This document shows, piece after piece, positions 16,685 through 25,703 of a DNA stretch of 61,366 nt; positions within the stretch are counted from its first letter, which is position 1; every line of letters begins with the position of its first letter. This DNA is from Oscillospiraceae bacterium (lineage in GTDB: Bacteria > Bacillota > Clostridia > Oscillospirales > Oscillospiraceae). The position numbers and the translations under genes are program-made. The stretch covers positions 1 to 61,366 of the forward strand of contig JAFTTQ010000022.1 in assembly GCA_017466665.1 (NCBI GenBank). Direction: 5' to 3'. The notes under the pieces were generated by a model. That model saw only the letters and a list, made by a program, of their open reading frames with translations, searched no databases and was not told where the DNA came from.

Positions 16685-16983
16685 AGGGATCCCCTTTCCA
16701 ACGGTGTGATGACGCTATATTAACAGAAAAAAAGAAAAAATACAACCATTAAGTTAAAAAAAGGGAAAAATGGATTTGCTGTTTCAAGTTGAAAAAACTT
16801 TAAATAATTAAAAATTTGGTAATTTTTGCAAAAAATCAAGGAGCTTTTTTGTGCTAATAGTGATATTGCAATAAAAAATAAGAGTAATATTTTAAAAAAA
16901 CGGCATAGGCTTATCCTATTATATATAGTAAAATAAAATTGTAAAGGGCAAACAGTTCCATTGAGCAATAGGGAGGTTCCAAT
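16685..16983. promoter_or_regulatory. Divergent AT-rich control region of the GH-A/GH78 operon
   Basis: 299 nt with no gene, markedly AT-rich compared with its flanks, with many A- and T-tracts. It must hold the promoters of the AraC gene and of the long operon. A TATATAGTAAAAT stretch near 16920-16933 is a candidate -10 region for the operon, without a clear -35, as expected for an activator-dependent promoter. Ribosome site TAGGGAGG precedes the ATG at 16984. Confidence 0.5.
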
Positions 16984-19900
16984 ATGATAGCAAGAAAAGG
17001 TTTAAAAAGATTCCAGGCACTTATTCTTGCCGCCGGGTTGATGCTTACCGCGGCGGCTCCCGGTATTTGCGGTTTGCGGACGTTTGCTGCAACGGAGGAG
17101 CAATTAGATATAGATGGCAGCGAATGGCAGGGATGGACTGCCGGAACCCAGTATGCCAAGGGAATGACAGCGGAGCTAAATGGCGCATTTGAGGTCACAG
17201 TTCCCGGCGGTACGGTGGCAGGTGCGCAGATCTACTATGTCAGCAAGCAGGTATCTGTACAGCCCAATACCACCTACGATATTACATATACTGTTTCTCA
17301 AGAGAATATCAAAACGATGACCACCTGGGTATCGGTAAAGGGGGATGATCTGCTTGCCAGAGCGGATACCAATGCCAATACCCCCAGCGGTACAAAGGTT
17401 TACGGCAGCTTTACCACCGGGGCGAATCAGACCAGCTTGAGCGTTCGTGTGACAGCCCAGTGCGCGGCGATGCAGACACCTTTGACCACCGGCAAGCTGA
17501 TCATAGATGATCTTATAATTACACCCTCTGCAGATCAGACGCCGGATACCGGCATGATCAAAAATGCCAGCTTTGAAAGAATGGGTCTTGCTTCCTGGGC
17601 AGTGATCCCGGTGCCCTTGGATCCGGAAACGAATGGAGCGGCATCGAACGTATCCCACAATATGACCGGTCAGCAGGTACAGGGCGGACAGTCTGGGGAC
17701 TATGCTTTGCGTATGCAGGCAGATGTTTACGGCTTTGTGGCTGTCAACCAGACACAGCCTATTACAGTAAAGCCCAATCAGACCTATAAAATCACCTATT
17801 ATGTAAAAACGGAAAATGCAAAGAATTGCGACACCTATGTTCAGCTTCGGGCATTCAAGGCAGATGGCAGCACCACTACCGGGGATTATCAGCGTGCCGG
17901 TCAGATCAGTGGCAACCAAGACAAGTGGCTGCAGCAGGTCTATTATCTGACTACCGCAGCAGATCAGGAAAAGCTGAATTTGGAGCTGACACTGTTTGTG
18001 CCTAAGAATTTCAATCAGGAAGCGCCTGCGGTGGCATACTTTGACAGCTTCCAAATAGAGGAGGCGGAGGAAGATAATTCCCTGAACCTTGGATTTGAAA
18101 AGGATACCATCAACTGGACCGTAACGAATGGTCAGGCATCCATAGATACTTCGGTTTATCACGGCGGCAAGCAATCGCTGCATATCACCAAAAATGGCTC
18201 TCAGGAGACCTATATTACCTCTCGTGCCAGAATAGACGCATCCCTGGGACAAACGTTTCTGTTTGGCGGCTATATCAAATCCTGCAACAGCATCAATACA
18301 AAGCTGCGTATCATCTTAAACTGTTATGATGCTAACGGGTCTATAATCAAGGAAGATACCAGCCTTCGGGTCATGCTGGGACGGGCAGTACCGCTGAGCG
18401 GCGACAGTACACCCAGTGATTGGATGAAGCTGATGATCGCCGTGCCTGTTCCCGATGATACCGTGACGGTAGGTTTTGGCGTGATGATCACTGAGGGACA
18501 GGCAGAGGTATGGGTCGACGATCTATTCTACCGCATCTGTAATCTCTCCGCCGATGAAACACTGGTTGATTTTTCCGGCTTTGACTATGTGGACAGCGAC
18601 GGAAATATTGCCGGCTGGAATCTTGAAAAAGTGGCGGGCAATGCCGCCTTATCTGTGGCAGACGAAAAAGGAACACTTCAGGTAGATCCGGGCGCACAGG
18701 CTTATATGGTATATAGCACTGACTACCTGGTAAGCGGCAGCAGCTATATACTGAATCTTGCAGGTTACAGCGCCTCAGCGGATATGGATTATATTGTCCG
18801 CTATTACGATTATCGTGGAAATCTGATAGAGGGACAGGATGTGACAGGCACGATCCCTGCCGGGGAAAATGGGAAATATACCATTGCGGTCACAGTACCC
18901 TCCAGCACAACAGCCAAGCTGTTCCTTGGGGGCAGCGAGGGAATTTACAGCCTGGAAAAACTGGATGTTATAGAGGTCTATGCTCCCAATGCATCCCAAA
19001 GCTGGCTCGGCCGCTGGATCTGGTACAACGAGGATTCTCTGACCCAGGCGCAGAATGCCACCCGGTACTTTATCCATCCATTCACACTCACTGGCGCTGC
19101 AACCTATGCGCCCCTGCAGATCTCCTGTGATGACAACTATACCCTCTATGTCAATGGCATCGAGGTAGGTGGCAATATGGGAACCGGTCAGGATCAGTGG
19201 CAGGCACCCCAAACCTTTGATATTCTGCCCTATCTCCGGGAAGGGGAAAATGTGATCGCCATTGAGGCATTAAATGTGGTGTCCTATGCAGGTCTTGTGT
19301 ACGATGCCCGGATCACCCTGGAGGATCAGACACAAATTATGGTCTGCTCCAATATGGCAGAGGTCTTAACCTCCAAGACGGCACAGTCGGGCTGGAATCA
19401 GGCGGGCTTTGCTGCAAATGGCTGGATCGCACCGAAGGAAATCGGCGTGATGGGTGTGTCTCCATGGGGCTCTTTGTATTTTAATTCCGCGCTGTATGCG
19501 GAAAATCAGATCGAGATCACCAATTTCCAAACGGAAGAACTGAGGGCGGATTCCACCATTCGGATCCCGGCAACCATTACCATTACGGAGCCGCTTACCG
19601 GGGATTTCCCCTTTGAGGTTTTGATCTACCGAAAAAACTCTACCAAGCAGATCACGTCTGCGGTGCTGAACATCGTGGAGGGAAACAAACCTTCTGGGTG
19701 GACAGTGGGTGCAAATGATGTGGTATTTGAAATGTATGTGCCGGACTATTTGGAAACCGGCAAGTATACCCTGCAGCTTAGCGACAGCTATTACTATCTG
19801 ACCAATGAAGAAGTGGTAGACCGTATGTTTGCCACCATTTCTGTGGTAGAGCCCTGGCAGAAAGCCCAGCTTCCCACGGCTGAGATCCGTATGGATAACG

Positions 19901-22476
19901 GAAAGCCCACCGTCTATATCGACGGCGAGGCAAAGCCATCCATTTTCTATCTGTCCCCGGCAGGCGACCTGTGGTGGGATCTGCAAAAGGAAGCGGAGTT
20001 CTGTGAAGGCTCAGGCATAGAGCTGTATGTGACCAACTGTACCTATTTGAATAATAACGGCAACAAAACGGAGCCTATTTGGCTGGATGCGGATACCATT
20101 GATTTTGATGCCTTTGACCGGTATATTTATGAGCCGCTGTCTGCCAATCCCAATGCCCTGATTATTGTGGATGTGGCGATGCAGGCACCAAGCTGGTGGC
20201 TGGATCAGAACCCCACAGAGGAGATTGTTCTCTACGATTCCCGCACCGGGGAAATGACAAAGCCTGCCACCCGCGCGGTATCCTTCTCCTCTGAAAAGTA
20301 CCGCCAGGAGGCGGGAGAAGTCCTTCGCCAACTGATCGAGCATATCAAAACAGCGCCCTATGCCAGCCATATTGTTGGCATCAAGATTCAGGACGGCGAG
20401 ACCCAGGAGTATATGACGCAGGGTGTGGAGGACTGGGTCATCGGTGATTTTTCCGAAAGCTCTGTAAATGGATTCCGAAAGTATCTGAAAGAGCTATATG
20501 GCACGGAGGCGGCTTTGCAGGCAGCCTATAACGATACCAATGTGACCTTTGACAATGTGACCGTTCCTACCTGGGATGACCGCAGTCAGGTCTGGCTGTA
20601 TCAAAACGGTGTGGGACAGACCTGCATTCTGGATCCTGCTACCAACCGGATCTCCATTGATTATCAGTATTATCTGGGCAAGGTCACCAGTGATACCTTC
20701 CTGCATTATGCCCAGATCATCAAGGAAGCCTCGGATGGCAAAATGCTCAGTGGCGCCTATCACGGCTATCTGTGGAACTTTGCTACCTCCGGCGTGGGCT
20801 CGACCCATCCTGCCATAGAAAGCATCCTGCAGTCGGAAAATGTGGACTTTATCTGCTCTCCCTTTGTCTACGGTGAGCGGGATATCGGTGAAAATGCCGC
20901 CTATGATGCTATGCTGGACGGCGTGCAGAACGCCGGGAAGCTGTATATTTTGGAGATCGATACCCGAACCGTATTTGAAACAGCCACCGGCAACGCCGAT
21001 TGGGATGCGGATGTGGGCTACTGCTATACCATGGAAGAGACCATAGCCTCCCTGAAGCGGGATATCGGCGGCTTGATTGCCAAGGGCGCAGGCTTCTGGA
21101 TCTTTAATATGTATGGCTCCTGGTGGTACGACCAGCAGATCTACGATTATCTCCAAGAGGTCAAAACGGAGATGTCCTTCAGCAGTCATACAGTTTCCCA
21201 AAGTACCAGTGATATTGCCGTATTTGTGGACGAGATGATCTATCCCTATGTTTCGCCTTCCGATGTGTACGGTGCTTATCAAACTCTTTACTTCCTGTTC
21301 AACCAGCAGCGCCGAAATTTGGGAACCATTGGCGCCGGCTATGACACCTATCAGATCAGCGACCTTGTTAACGGAAATCTCAGCAAGGATTATAAGATCA
21401 ATGTGATGCTTTCTCCCTTTGAGCTGACTGCCCAGGAGCGGTCTGCCATTGAGAGCAGGCTGATGAAGGATGGCAAGGTGATCCTGTGGATCTATCTGCC
21501 CGGACTTTCCGACGGAACGAAGAATGATGTGGCAAATATTCAGTCCCTGACTGGCTTCCGTGTGGGCTACTATACCCAGCGGGGTATGTTAAACGGCAGA
21601 TTTACAGCCGATCATCCCCTGACGGAGGGACTCCAGGATTATTGCTACGGTAATGACTTAGACAGCTACCTGGATTCTGCCGGTCCCTTGCCCTATATCG
21701 ATTTGAGCGGTGATACTGCGGCAGTGGAGCTGGCGGAGCTTACCTATGACGACAGCAAGACCGCTATGGCGATGAAGGATATGGGGGACTACATATCCAT
21801 CTATTCCACGGTTATGAACCTGCCGGCGGGCTTCTTCCGCAATCTGCTGAAATATACCGGCAGCCATATCTATTCGGATAACGCTTCCGATATCGTTCAC
21901 GCCAGCACAAATTATGTCAGTGTGTACAGCCTGTACGGCGGAGAGCGCACGGTTACCCTTCCGGCAGGAGATTATTCTGTATATGATGTGTATGAAAAGC
22001 AGTATTTGGATGTAAGCGGCAACAGCTTTACCTTCCATTTGAACGACAACGATGCAAAGCTGTTCCGCCTGATGGATTCGGGAAAGATCGCGGTGCTGGC
22101 ACAGACAGGTGGCGGTCACGCCCAGCTCTCTGCACCGGGCATTACCGAGATCGATCCTGGCTCGGATTACAGCGTGTCCGTCACAGTGGACTTTGGCTAC
22201 TATTTGGCAGGTGTGCGGATCAACGGCGTGGATGCAGAGCCCACAAATACGGTTTCTTTGCAGAATGTAGACCAATCTTCTACCGTCGAGTTTATAATTC
22301 GGCAGATCAAAACCTACGGTGACGAGGGCTATCAGGTGGCGGTAACCAAAACAGATGTGCGGTGGGGCTTGATCCTTGTCCTGTTTGCGGTTGCTGTAAT
22401 CAGCATTGCTGCCGTAGGTACCGGTGGAGAAATATTGGTAAATGCCTTGAAAAGAGCTAAAAAGACACGGAGGTGA
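16984..22476 (+). CDS. Giant membrane-anchored clan GH-A (GH42-like) glycosidase with multiple binding modules
   Basis: 1830 residues, the first gene of the operon. A signal peptide (1-~36) precedes four beta-sandwich modules of CBM4/CBM9 type: IDGSEWQGWTAG from ~40, NASFERMG from ~190, NLGFEKDTINWTV from ~360 and FSGFDYVDSDG from ~530. A GRWIWYNED...YTLYVNGIEV module (~670-800) resembles the N-terminal domain of alpha-L-rhamnosidases. The catalytic barrel begins near 960 (IYIDGEAKPSIFY-like strand) and shows GH42-style features: GIKIQDGETQEY (acid/base Glu candidate, ~1136-1139), FSESSVNGFRKYLKELYGTE, and YILEIDTRT (nucleophile Glu candidate, ~1325). A trimerisation-like Rossmann domain follows, then a transmembrane helix (~1795-1815) and a KRAKKTRR tail. 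Substrate unknown; the operon suggests a rhamnose- or galactose-containing glycan. Confidence 0.75.
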   Translation: MIARKGLKRFQALILAAGLMLTAAAPGICGLRTFAATEEQLDIDGSEWQGWTAGTQYAKGMTAELNGAFEVTVPGGTVAGAQIYYVSKQVSVQPNTTYDITYTVSQENIKTMTTWVSVKGDDLLARADTNANTPSGTKVYGSFTTGANQTSLSVRVTAQCAAMQTPLTTGKLIIDDLIITPSADQTPDTGMIKNASFERMGLASWAVIPVPLDPETNGAASNVSHNMTGQQVQGGQSGDYALRMQADVYGFVAVNQTQPITVKPNQTYKITYYVKTENAKNCDTYVQLRAFKADGSTTTGDYQRAGQISGNQDKWLQQVYYLTTAADQEKLNLELTLFVPKNFNQEAPAVAYFDSFQIEEAEEDNSLNLGFEKDTINWTVTNGQASIDTSVYHGGKQSLHITKNGSQETYITSRARIDASLGQTFLFGGYIKSCNSINTKLRIILNCYDANGSIIKEDTSLRVMLGRAVPLSGDSTPSDWMKLMIAVPVPDDTVTVGFGVMITEGQAEVWVDDLFYRICNLSADETLVDFSGFDYVDSDGNIAGWNLEKVAGNAALSVADEKGTLQVDPGAQAYMVYSTDYLVSGSSYILNLAGYSASADMDYIVRYYDYRGNLIEGQDVTGTIPAGENGKYTIAVTVPSSTTAKLFLGGSEGIYSLEKLDVIEVYAPNASQSWLGRWIWYNEDSLTQAQNATRYFIHPFTLTGAATYAPLQISCDDNYTLYVNGIEVGGNMGTGQDQWQAPQTFDILPYLREGENVIAIEALNVVSYAGLVYDARITLEDQTQIMVCSNMAEVLTSKTAQSGWNQAGFAANGWIAPKEIGVMGVSPWGSLYFNSALYAENQIEITNFQTEELRADSTIRIPATITITEPLTGDFPFEVLIYRKNSTKQITSAVLNIVEGNKPSGWTVGANDVVFEMYVPDYLETGKYTLQLSDSYYYLTNEEVVDRMFATISVVEPWQKAQLPTAEIRMDNGKPTVYIDGEAKPSIFYLSPAGDLWWDLQKEAEFCEGSGIELYVTNCTYLNNNGNKTEPIWLDADTIDFDAFDRYIYEPLSANPNALIIVDVAMQAPSWWLDQNPTEEIVLYDSRTGEMTKPATRAVSFSSEKYRQEAGEVLRQLIEHIKTAPYASHIVGIKIQDGETQEYMTQGVEDWVIGDFSESSVNGFRKYLKELYGTEAALQAAYNDTNVTFDNVTVPTWDDRSQVWLYQNGVGQTCILDPATNRISIDYQYYLGKVTSDTFLHYAQIIKEASDGKMLSGAYHGYLWNFATSGVGSTHPAIESILQSENVDFICSPFVYGERDIGENAAYDAMLDGVQNAGKLYILEIDTRTVFETATGNADWDADVGYCYTMEETIASLKRDIGGLIAKGAGFWIFNMYGSWWYDQQIYDYLQEVKTEMSFSSHTVSQSTSDIAVFVDEMIYPYVSPSDVYGAYQTLYFLFNQQRRNLGTIGAGYDTYQISDLVNGNLSKDYKINVMLSPFELTAQERSAIESRLMKDGKVILWIYLPGLSDGTKNDVANIQSLTGFRVGYYTQRGMLNGRFTADHPLTEGLQDYCYGNDLDSYLDSAGPLPYIDLSGDTAAVELAELTYDDSKTAMAMKDMGDYISIYSTVMNLPAGFFRNLLKYTGSHIYSDNASDIVHASTNYVSVYSLYGGERTVTLPAGDYSVYDVYEKQYLDVSGNSFTFHLNDNDAKLFRLMDSGKIAVLAQTGGGHAQLSAPGITEIDPGSDYSVSVTVDFGYYLAGVRINGVDAEPTNTVSLQNVDQSSTVEFIIRQIKTYGDEGYQVAVTKTDVRWGLILVLFAVAVISIAAVGTGGEILVNALKRAKKTRR

Positions 22477-22482
22477 GCCATT

Positions 22483-23904
22483 ATGTTACATTTAAAAACA
22501 ATTAAAAAAATGGCTGCCTTGGCAGGGATAGCGGCATTACTTCTGAGTATCACCGGCTGTGGGATCAATCTGACCGCAGACAGAACCGAGTATGTTTTGC
22601 TGGGCGGCAATTCGGGCAGTATCGACTACGATATCCCGGATGCCACCACCCCGGAGTGGAATGTGGGCGGCCCGGATGCCGACGCAGAAACGGTGGCGGA
22701 AACGCCGGTTACCGGCAAGCTGACCGTGCAGATCTTCATTAACGAAAACGGCGTTGGAGAGGATGCCTGGACAAAAATTCTGGATGATTTTGAGCAGGCA
22801 AATCCCGGATTGGAGCTTACCACCTACATCGGCCCCAATGTCAACTCCCAGCTTGCCAATAAGTGGAATTCGGGAAAGGATGCGCCGGATGTTGTGCTTT
22901 TGGATGGCAAAGGACTTTCGGAATACTCTATGTCCGCAGCCGGAAGCTTTCTGGACTTGACGGATTGGTACCAAAGCGCAACGGTTTACGGTACCAATAT
23001 CAAGATCTGGGATAAGGTCAACACCGACGCGCTGGAGCGTTATAAAGGAAGCCAGTACAAGGCACCGCTGATGCTCAACTGCTATGGTCTTTGGTATGAC
23101 GAAAACAGCTACGATGCGATGGGAATTGCCGGTCACGAGGATTTTGCCGGTATGATGTCCAATGGCGGGGTGCTGAAGCAGAACTGGCAATCCTCCCTGA
23201 TCTACCCCGGTATGTACTCCAACTATTTGGTTTGGGGTACGGTAATGCCCTCTGTGGCAGCCTATGGGCAGGAATTTTTCAACCGTGTGGCATCCGGCCA
23301 GGAGCCGGAGGTATACGAGGATGAACGGTTTGTGGGGATCTTGAATAATCTGCACACCCTCTCTCAGGCAGGCTATATCTCTGCATCCGCCACCCAGGAT
23401 CACCTGGGTGCGCAGAGCGACTGGCTGAACCACCGTGCTGCATTGGTGTCCTCTGGCATTTGGCTGGAGGCGGAAATGAAAAATTCCATTCCCGGAAATT
23501 TCAGTATGCGCTTTACCACTGCCGGCTTGAATGCACCCGGTCAGAATCCGGGCGTTGCGCTGATGGGCGTGGGCGTGGCGGTTTCCGCAAATACCCAAAA
23601 TGAGGAAAATGCCAAGACCTTCCTGCGGTATCTTTACCGGGATGAGAGCCTGAACCATCTTGCGGTGTCCTATGGCTATGTATCCGCGTCCAAATGGCAG
23701 CCGGAGATCTCCGCCTATTCTCCCATATCCCAAAAGGTGATGGAATACATCCGGGGTGAGGATGTGACCATCGTTTACAAAACCTGTGATTGGGGCAATG
23801 TGGGTGAGACCTTCAATAACGTTGCCAATCAGATCGCACAGGGAAGCCTTACTGTGGAGCAGGGCATTGGGCAGTTAAAGGAAGCTGCCAAAAAGAACAG
23901 TTAG
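22483..23904 (+). CDS. ABC sugar importer, lipoprotein substrate-binding protein (CUT1 type)
   Basis: 473 residues. A lipoprotein signal peptide ends at the lipobox SITGC (Cys26), so the protein is tethered outside the membrane. After an acidic linker, LTVQIFINENGVGEDAW and ILDDFEQANPGLELTTY begin a family 1 extracellular solute-binding fold (compare maltose-binding protein). The C-terminal half has the usual VALMGVGVAVSANTQNEENA segment. Ribosome site GGAGGTGAG precedes the ATG. It starts 6 nt after the giant glycosidase and 11 nt before the first permease. It presumably delivers oligosaccharides released by that enzyme. Confidence 0.93.
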   Translation: MLHLKTIKKMAALAGIAALLLSITGCGINLTADRTEYVLLGGNSGSIDYDIPDATTPEWNVGGPDADAETVAETPVTGKLTVQIFINENGVGEDAWTKILDDFEQANPGLELTTYIGPNVNSQLANKWNSGKDAPDVVLLDGKGLSEYSMSAAGSFLDLTDWYQSATVYGTNIKIWDKVNTDALERYKGSQYKAPLMLNCYGLWYDENSYDAMGIAGHEDFAGMMSNGGVLKQNWQSSLIYPGMYSNYLVWGTVMPSVAAYGQEFFNRVASGQEPEVYEDERFVGILNNLHTLSQAGYISASATQDHLGAQSDWLNHRAALVSSGIWLEAEMKNSIPGNFSMRFTTAGLNAPGQNPGVALMGVGVAVSANTQNEENAKTFLRYLYRDESLNHLAVSYGYVSASKWQPEISAYSPISQKVMEYIRGEDVTIVYKTCDWGNVGETFNNVANQIAQGSLTVEQGIGQLKEAAKKNS

Positions 23905-23915
23905 GAGGGATGGAT

Positions 23916-24854
23916 ATGACAAAGCGTTCTCATTCGCCCAGACTCAGCGGCTCACAGCGGTCGTTTTTGTGGATCTTTGGCGTACCCACCCTTATGGTAT
24001 ATTGCTTTGTTTGCATCGTGCCGCTTTTTTGCGCGGTACGCGACAGCTTTACAGACTGGATGGGCATTGCCGGCACGCCAAAAACCCCGGTGGGCTTTGC
24101 AAACTACCTGGAAATATTCCGGGATCCTGTATTTTATACCGCCCTGAAAAATGACCTGGTGATCTCCTTTTTTAAGCTATTGCTGATTACGGCATTGGCG
24201 CTGGTGTTTGCGGTGGCACTGACCCGCTCCAGTCTCAGCAATACAGAAAAGAAGATCTACCGCTATATGCTTTATCTTCCCACAGTTTTGCCCATCGTGG
24301 TCATCACCATCGTGTGGAAGCTGGTATTTGAGCAAAGCGGCGCGCTGAACAGTTTCATCCTGTCCCTGTCCGGCCGGGAACAGGCGGTTATGATGAATAT
24401 GACCTCCTGGATCGCGGAAAATCCCGTGACGGTGATCTCTTTTGTGGCGATCTGGTGTGGCACCGGATACAGTATGATCGTTTTGATCGCGGCGATCAAC
24501 AATATCCCAAATGAGCTTTATGAAGCAGCCACCTTGGACGGTGCCGGTGAATGGAAGCAGTTTACCAATGTGACACTGCCGGGAATCTTAGGTCAGGTGC
24601 GGTATGTGATGGTGTATATCATTTCTTCCACATTGGCATCCAACCTGAATCTGGTGCTGCCGCTGACCAACGGACAGCCGGGCAACACCTCCACCGTTAT
24701 GGGTCTATATGTGTATAAGTACGGCCTGACGGCAGAAAACGGCATCAGCCGGGTAGGCTATGCCAATGCCGCTGCCGTGATCCTGATGATCGTCAGCTTT
24801 GTGCTGTGTTACAGCCTGAACCGGATGATCAGCGGAAAAGAAGAAAAACGATAA
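23916..24854 (+). CDS. ABC sugar importer permease (MalF-like)
   Basis: 312 residues with six predicted membrane segments, including an N-terminal helix FLWIFGVPTLMVYCFVCIVP. The cytoplasmic coupling loop ELYEAATLDGAGEWKQFTNV is the EAA motif that docks on the ATPase. The ATG at 23916 is chosen over 23910 because AGGAGG (23903-23908) touches the earlier one. It forms the importer with the binding protein upstream and the permease downstream. No ATP-binding subunit is encoded here, as is usual for CUT1 importers that share an MsmK/MsmX-type ATPase encoded elsewhere. Confidence 0.93.
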   Translation: MTKRSHSPRLSGSQRSFLWIFGVPTLMVYCFVCIVPLFCAVRDSFTDWMGIAGTPKTPVGFANYLEIFRDPVFYTALKNDLVISFFKLLLITALALVFAVALTRSSLSNTEKKIYRYMLYLPTVLPIVVITIVWKLVFEQSGALNSFILSLSGREQAVMMNMTSWIAENPVTVISFVAIWCGTGYSMIVLIAAINNIPNELYEAATLDGAGEWKQFTNVTLPGILGQVRYVMVYIISSTLASNLNLVLPLTNGQPGNTSTVMGLYVYKYGLTAENGISRVGYANAAAVILMIVSFVLCYSLNRMISGKEEKR

Positions 24855-24866
24855 GGAGGAATGGAT

Positions 24867-25703
24867 ATGAAGATTTCAGCAGGAAAGATCCTTCTGAAAT
24901 GGCTCTTAAGGATCTTTATGCTTATTTGTCTGCTGCTGGTTGCCTTTCCGGTAGTATGGCTGCTCCTGTCCTCCTTTAAGAATCAGTTGGAATTTATGTC
25001 CGATCCTATGGCAGTGCCGCAGGTGTGGCGCTTTCAAAACTATGTAACAGCCTGGAAGGGAATGAATCTTTCCCAGTATTTTCTCAATTCCCTGCTGCTG
25101 GTAGTGGGAACGGCGGTGCTGTATTTTGTGATGCTGTCCACCACCTCATATATCCTGGCAAAATACCGTTTTCGACTGAAAGGCGCTATGCAGATGTGCT
25201 ATTTCGTTGCCATGATGATTCCGGCGGTTTTGATGCTGACACCGATGTATTATCTGTTTGATTCCATCGGGTGGACAGATAATTTGATCATCCTAATGGT
25301 GATCTATGCGGTGATCTCCCTGCCGGCAAGCATTTTTATGGTTTCCGGCTTTATGGGGCAGATCAACGATGCCTTTTTAGAAGCGGCAAGGCTGGACGGT
25401 GCCAATGAGTTTCAGATATTCAGCAGGATCATCTTACCGATGGTCAAGCCGGTGCTGTTTTTCTCTGTGATCGGAAACATTATGGGCACCTGGAATGAAT
25501 ATACCATTGCCCTGACCTTTATTTCCTCGCCGGAAAAATACCCGGTATCTATCGGCCTGCATTTTATGGAAAACAGCGTAGGCGACAAGGGCATTGTATT
25601 TGCCGGTCTTGTGATTGCGCTGATTCCCGTGCTTGTGCTGTACGGACTGTTCCAAAAGCAGATCCAGGAGGGTGTATCTGCCGATGAGGGTGTGAAAGGG
25701 TGA
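24867..25703 (+). CDS. ABC sugar importer permease (MalG-like)
   Basis: 278 residues with six membrane segments and the EAA loop DAFLEAARLDGANEFQIFSR. The ATG at 24867 is preferred to 24861, since AAGGAGGA ends at 24860. Its TGA overlaps the ATG of the GH78 gene, which implies translational coupling. It pairs with the MalF-like permease to form the membrane channel. Confidence 0.93.
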   Translation: MKISAGKILLKWLLRIFMLICLLLVAFPVVWLLLSSFKNQLEFMSDPMAVPQVWRFQNYVTAWKGMNLSQYFLNSLLLVVGTAVLYFVMLSTTSYILAKYRFRLKGAMQMCYFVAMMIPAVLMLTPMYYLFDSIGWTDNLIILMVIYAVISLPASIFMVSGFMGQINDAFLEAARLDGANEFQIFSRIILPMVKPVLFFSVIGNIMGTWNEYTIALTFISSPEKYPVSIGLHFMENSVGDKGIVFAGLVIALIPVLVLYGLFQKQIQEGVSADEGVKG